Shown piece after piece: positions 58,814 through 64,000 of a stretch of DNA of 64,000 nt (within the stretch, counting starts at the first letter, position 1; each line of letters starts with the position of its first letter). Origin of the DNA: Gonatopus flavifemur (taxonomy: Eukaryota; Arthropoda; Insecta; Hymenoptera; Dryinidae). The position numbers and the translations under genes are program-made. The notes below the pieces were generated by a model. The model had not been told where the DNA came from. It saw only the letters and a list, made by a program, of their open reading frames with translations, and did no database searches. The DNA lies in assembly GCA_018340375.1 (NCBI GenBank), contig JAFFJZ010000030.1, positions 930,001 through 994,000 on the forward strand. Direction: 5' to 3'.

Positions 58814-60651
58814 CAGGTACTTGAAAATATTTTTCACTCTTGAGTTTGTATTCTGACATTCGAATGAGTATGGAATCAAAATCAAAACTGGTTTGTCTAT
58901 TTCATGTTTATCGTTACCTTGTCATGTGCATCAGAGTGACATTGCTTGTAGATAGAAAGTACTGTAAGCTTCTACTTTCAATTGTGGTTACAATGAGTGA
59001 TATTTCCGTAACGATAAGTACTAATTCCAATCGTATTCGTTGAAATTTTTTAGCGAAAGTATCCCAAGGGGCGATGCAGTAGTTAAAAGAATTGTGGTAG
59101 AAAAATTACCGTGAATTCTGCAAAATTTGTAAGAAATATCTTCTGAAATTGTTTGAAAATTCATTCATTTTGACACGCGACACAAGTAATTTTTTGAAGA
59201 GTCTCCACTTGTCCCTCGATTTCTGGAGAATTCTTTCAGAGTACCTGACGAGTATTGAATAAGCGGGTAATAATTTTTATTCTTTTCACATCAACAAAGC
59301 TAAAGAAAAAATAGAATATTCCAACAAAATATTAAATATATGTTTACTACACCATGATTGGAGAATTCAAGTTGTAACCTGATTTCGTTGGGGTATCGTT
59401 AAAATATGATACGTTATTCCCCTCTAGATATTGCGTGGATTAATACTCATAACATCACCTTCGTAAATTCCTATGGAGTGACGAATGCAATGCAAAATGT
59501 GTTTACTTTGGTTCTCATGCATGAAACGTTAACCCATAACGATATGACTTATACGCGTACACCATTACGCCTGAGAAATATCAATTAGCGCTGCAAATTT
59601 GTATATACCGTATTCTTTTTTGATTGGACTGTCATTGAAACTAAAACCTTATTTAAGCATGGAATTTAAGAACAACCGTTTCAATGTACACATCATAACA
59701 GGATGTGTAGAAAATGCTGTATATGATTGTTGTATATTTTTATCTTCGTGTTTTGGGAGACTCCTCAGTCAGTGCTGAAAAAGTTGCAAATTCCATTCAG
59801 ATTATCGAAATTGAAATGAACAACACAATAAATTGAACAATGATCAATTTCGAAATCAACGTATCTTTTCAACTTTCGATAAACTCTCACTGACCGCAAT
59901 CACCCGTTGGTTATTACCGTGTTCTCTCTTACATATCGTGATTATGCCAGGTAACGTGTTGGCCACGTTACCACAATATTTCACCACAAAACGTGCGTGT
60001 ACAGGATTGATCATGACCCATAAATTCCCATGATCGTGAACTAGTTCGGTTAACTGCTAATTACAAAAAGATGAGGAGAATTTATATGGAGCACACGATG
60101 AGAGTAGCTGAGAAAAGCTTCTTCGATATTCCAAAATTTTCAATAAATATATTCGATATTAGTAAAATGCCGCTCACAGTTATTTCATACGAGGTCAGGT
60201 CGGCGGTGGCTCACGACACACGCGTATACGTAATATACCAGAAGAGCTTCTAACTTTGTCCAATGTGGGTTTTCGCTCTTCTCCAATCACAGTTCACAGC
60301 GAGAGTAAAGAAAGAATTGTTGTAAGGTTATCTTCACTCGTTGAAGATTTTCCCCGGTAAACTTACGTGTACACGTACGAACATATAAAGGTAATATACA
60401 ACGTATAATAATAGTACCTAGTTTTCCGACACGCTGTAGATCGGGTGCACTTTACCTAGGTGCGCGTTTATAATGTGTAACGGTCTTGTTCCGCGTAACT
60501 TAGTAATGTGTGTGCACAATATTAACATGTGACATCGAGTTGTTCTTTCATAATCTTTCATATTTGGTACCACCTAATATTCTCTACTCAAATCATCTCT
60601 CTTATCAAAATATTATTCTTTTGCAGAGTTTTATAAATTTTTCCTTTACCA
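58814..60651. other. AT-rich intergenic DNA
   Basis: Scattered 60-67 codon frames only. No element, RNA gene or splice-supported exon recognised. Confidence 0.5.
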
Positions 60652-61944
60652 CTGTGTCCAAAAAATAAGGTGACATAGCGTTGATTTTCAAAAATCTTCA
60701 CTTATTCTTCCCAAATGAAGTTCATCGCCTTCGAAGTAATCCCCCACCCCCTGGATCCAATACACTTATGCCGAAGCATTTTCCAATCTTCGAAACAATT
60801 TTTAACGTCGGTGTCCGGGATGGCCTTCAGCTCTCTTTTCGATTCGGCTTGGATTTTCTCTACCGACTCAAAACGGTGTCCTTGGAGCGGGCTTTTGAAT
60901 TTGTTGAATAGCCAGAAGTCGCACGATGCCAAATCAGGTGGTTACGGTGGTTGTGGAACGATATGGGTCGAGTTTTTTGCGAAATAGTCACGAAGAATCA
61001 CTGCAGTGTGAGCCGGTGAATTGTCATGGTGGCAAAAACCAAGAGTTGTCTCGCCACAATTCCGGTCTCTTTAACGACGCATAACGCTCAAACAATATTC
61101 TTCGTTGACAGTTTGATCCGGCGGAGGGAACTCAAAATGCACAACATCACGATAATCGAAGAAAACAGTCAACATAACCTTGATTTTTGAGGGACTTTGG
61201 CGCGGATCTTTTGGTTTTGCCTCACCTTTAGCGCGATATTCACTTGATTGATCGGCTGTTTCTGGGTCGTAAGCATGAATCCACGTCTCATCTCCCGTAA
61301 TAATGCGCTTCATCTTGTCCTGATAGTCAGAGAGCATTGTTTTACACACTTCAACGCGACGATGTTTTTCCAGGAAATTCAGTGTTCTCGGTACCAATCG
61401 AGATTTGACGCGTCAGAGGCTCAAAACATCCTTCAAAATGGTATTGACTGATCCTTTTGAAATGCCAACATCATCAGCAAGATTTCTAATTGTTAATCGA
61501 CGATTTACAAGCACGAAATCTTTGATTCCTTGGATGTGAACTTCGTCAGTTGAAGTTGATGGTCGACTGGGACACATTTCGTCTTCGACACGTTCTCGAC
61601 TTTCTTGGAACTTTTTACACCACTTGTAAACATTTTTTTGGACATAGCCCCATTGCCAAACGCTTTCTTCACCATCCTCGACGAATCAGCAGCAGGAAGT
61701 TCATTCCGCAAACAAAATTTAATACAAATTCTTCGCTCAACAAATGCAGACATTATAAGAATCGAAAAATTCATTTTCAGCAGCTTACAATACGAAACGT
61801 ATCTCAAACATCAATGAATATTCTGATGTGTCCCTTGGTATGGATATCAAATACAGTCTTGCTGACCTGAAAGAAAGAGCACTTTCCCAAATACATTTGC
61901 GCACAAAGTTTTAATTCAAACGTTATCTTACTTTGTGGACATAG
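60652..61944 (-). mobile_element. Mariner transposon copy 3, full length, decayed
   Basis: It is about 1293 bp, nearly the same length as the 1.1 kb copy. Terminal repeats are CTGTGTCCAAAAAATAAGG at 60652 and its inverted partner ending GTGGACATAG at 61944. The flanking TA is no longer intact on either side, consistent with age. Confidence 0.9.
60702..61750 (-). pseudogene. Mariner DD34D transposase, broken (copy 3)
   Basis: It shares with copy 2 the N-terminal frameshift (AMSKKMFTSG) and with both other copies the break after VMRR. The middle piece keeps [14 protein letters not shown]. The region around the second Asp is further shifted by an inserted base, and the last Asp region reads MASCDFWLF. 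The G-run seen in the other copies is interrupted here. It is not functional. Confidence 0.9.
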
Positions 61945-63407
61945 TTGTATATTCATATAAATATGTTATATAATGCATTTCTCTCCGATTCAAAGTACTT
62001 CTTCGGAATTTACCAACCATTTCTTTTTATGATTCAAAAGAGCGTTATTATTCTTTCATGTATTCTTGTGAATATCAATCGATTCTAAATTACACTTTGA
62101 TTAATAGATGATTACACGTGCAGGCGTAGTTAATCACGTGAAATCTTCCTCATCATTTGACATGTACGTGATTTCTCAATCAACGCGTACAATTATCATT
62201 GAACCATGTTGGCATGGTTCGAAAGTATGATATAGGATATATAGTTTCTCCCACTTCCATACTCAACGATAGAAAAGAACGTTGCACCATATCGGAATTG
62301 AACGGATTTAATTGTCACACTATAGCAGCGATTATTCATAACAGATACGTCATTTATGCGTAATCTCATGTTTTCTCACGGTCTTGTGTATCTTTAGTTG
62401 ATGCGTAGAAAATGAGAACATAATGTTCATCATCGTCGTAATAATAGGCATCTTACGCGGTTGCAGATATAAATAATTAAACCTCAATTTTTTTATGGGC
62501 TTCGACTGTTTCAAATCAATCCAAAGATTTTTCTATAAGGAAAGTATAGTCATTCTGCTGAGAACTTAGTTGGATTTCAAACGGGGTTCACATTTTTCAA
62601 CAAAACATCAGGGTTCAAATGTTTTTCAGATCAAGAGAATCGTATTCTTTTCATGAATATGAAATTTATCGATGATTACATGATCATTTTTCACTCATTA
62701 TTTCATCTTGTTTTTATTTTTATCTTGCTCCTATTCCATTGAATCATCGATTTTGGTGAGGATTGGCGAAAGTAGCCATTCACACTCACTTGTTCATTGG
62801 GTGAAAGGCAATGAACTTATCTTACGGAATGGAGAACATCGATAAGTACATAATATGGATATCAAAGAATATACTTCTCATCCAAACACTTGTGTCCGAT
62901 ATATCTTCCAGCGATACTTCGAAGTATTGGAACTAAATCATATTTTATAGGTAGGAAACACGATACACGTACAGGGTGATCATCGATATCAAAGCTTTCA
63001 CAAAGCAAATCGGTATCTTTTCACTTACTCTATTTTTTCTTCGCTTTTATTTTTACTCCCTCACTTTCTTCTAGTCTCGATGAAAGCTGATGTGCGTTGA
63101 ACATCGATTAATCTAAGTGTGAAACATACCGATCAGTTTGAAGTGTTGTACCATCAAGTAAAATACGAATCGTCCGTCGATTATCATATCGTATGGATCA
63201 TGTGGACATCACATGTGTCAGCATAAAGTCATGCATGCCGTTGAAGAATATGTCGTATCGGATTCAAGCACACGAAGGAAGATAATTCTAACGGAGATAT
63301 TTGTTTTCTTTGAATTTGATCATATATGGCCCACATTTCTAACATTAACTACATATTAATTTATTATTTCAAGCATAGAACTTGAGATATTCTTTTATGT
63401 TTATGTC
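61945..63407. other. AT-rich intergenic DNA
   Basis: Nothing recognised. Confidence 0.5.
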
Positions 63408-63415
63408 AACTTATT

Positions 63416-63573
63416 CGGGACTGACTCACCCATATAGGCGACCTGGGCAACCGCCCAGGTCGGCTAAATTTCAAGGAATAACAATTTTAAATTCTGCACT
63501 TGAAACCGCCACTCAATGGGACGACGTTTGAGGGTTTTCACCTAGGGCGTCGCAATACCTAGAGCCCATCCTG
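63416..63573. mobile_element. Short deleted relative of the CAGGGCCGGC hAT-like element
   Basis: It is 158 bp, flanked by direct 8 bp repeats AACTTATT at 63408-63415 and 63574-63581. It keeps CCATATAGGC near the left end and CACCTAGGGCG near the right, as in the 35.1-36.9 kb element. It is a miniature derivative. Confidence 0.8.
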
Positions 63574-64000
63574 AACTTATTATGTTGAGTTCTTAAGGGA
63601 AATTTTATCGTATGACGGGATGCGAGTAGCCAAACAAGCGTTTTGTTGGAAAGCTATTTATGAATCATATGTCGTGATCCTATAATCTCCTGTAGCACAT
63701 GAAACTTTTCACATTCGAGCTGTGTAAACGATATTCCAAGTAACGCATTCCAAGAGTCGTTAAGAGGGTATTCGTATCATAACTTGACCTCCTAGCCACA
63801 GGGAAATATGCATTCATGTACGACTTTGCACCGGAAGAAAAACCTCCAATCTCTCTGCTAATACTTATTAATGATATCGTTTGATAAATTTAATGACTTT
63901 CACGTTTCTGACTATCGTGTACCGTTGATACACGCGATACGCGTGACCATGATTGGGTACACTGTAAAAATAAGATGTAAATTTACTGGTGTCATATACA

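Overview
This is a 64 kb piece of an AT-rich eukaryotic nuclear genome. Spliced minus-strand exons with GT-AG (and one GC-AG) borders, decayed mariner transposons and a very high density of short inverted-repeat elements point to an arthropod, most likely an insect. A hymenopteran is my guess, from the style of the mariner and MITE sequences; the window alone does not prove it.

Gene content is low. The one well-supported protein gene lies on the minus strand between about 12.1 and 5.8 kb. It has six coding exons (10364 down to 5789), all joined in phase 0, and encodes about 694 residues of acidic, largely coiled-coil protein with several QT-type motifs of the kind bound by dynein light chain LC8. 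A non-coding first exon is inferred near 11.84-12.12 kb. Two other possible exons (16.55 kb plus strand, 53.6 kb minus strand) are reported at low confidence.

Most of the rest is transposon-derived. Three decayed copies of one DD34D mariner lie at 1.1-2.4 kb (plus), 19.2-20.5 kb and 60.7-61.9 kb (both minus), and all share the same break before the second catalytic Asp. A different mariner, truncated at its 3' end, is at 22.6-23.4 kb. The richest region is 31.0-37.9 kb. There an outer mariner/Tc1-like sequence, apparently two copies fused head to head, carries in one arm a 2.05 kb foldback element with ~780 bp arms and a 73-codon open frame in its loop. It also carries a hAT-like element, which contains a second hAT-like element, which contains a MITE. 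Each layer can be delimited by terminal repeats and, in most cases, a target-site duplication.

Other elements include TTAA-flanked hairpin MITEs (21.6 and 47.2 kb), a family with CCCAGATARCAC ends (24.6, 41.6 kb), an element of degenerate ~175 bp tandem units (25.7-26.4 kb), a CCGGGTGTTTC element with a nested MITE (48.0-48.8 kb), and an element at 48.9-49.9 kb that retains the 3' end of a transposon protein gene. Two adjacent hairpins lie at 56.7-57.1 kb. Many otherwise unrelated MITEs begin with variants of CACKGAGAAAA. Two small structures are not explained by element ends: a 27 bp near-perfect hairpin at 53.30-53.36 kb and a 31 bp tandem repeat with palindromic units at 50.25-50.36 kb.

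No rRNA, convincing tRNA, CRISPR array or intact viral gene was seen. Long stretches, including 12-19, 42-47 and 58-60 kb, look like plain AT-rich intergenic or intronic DNA.
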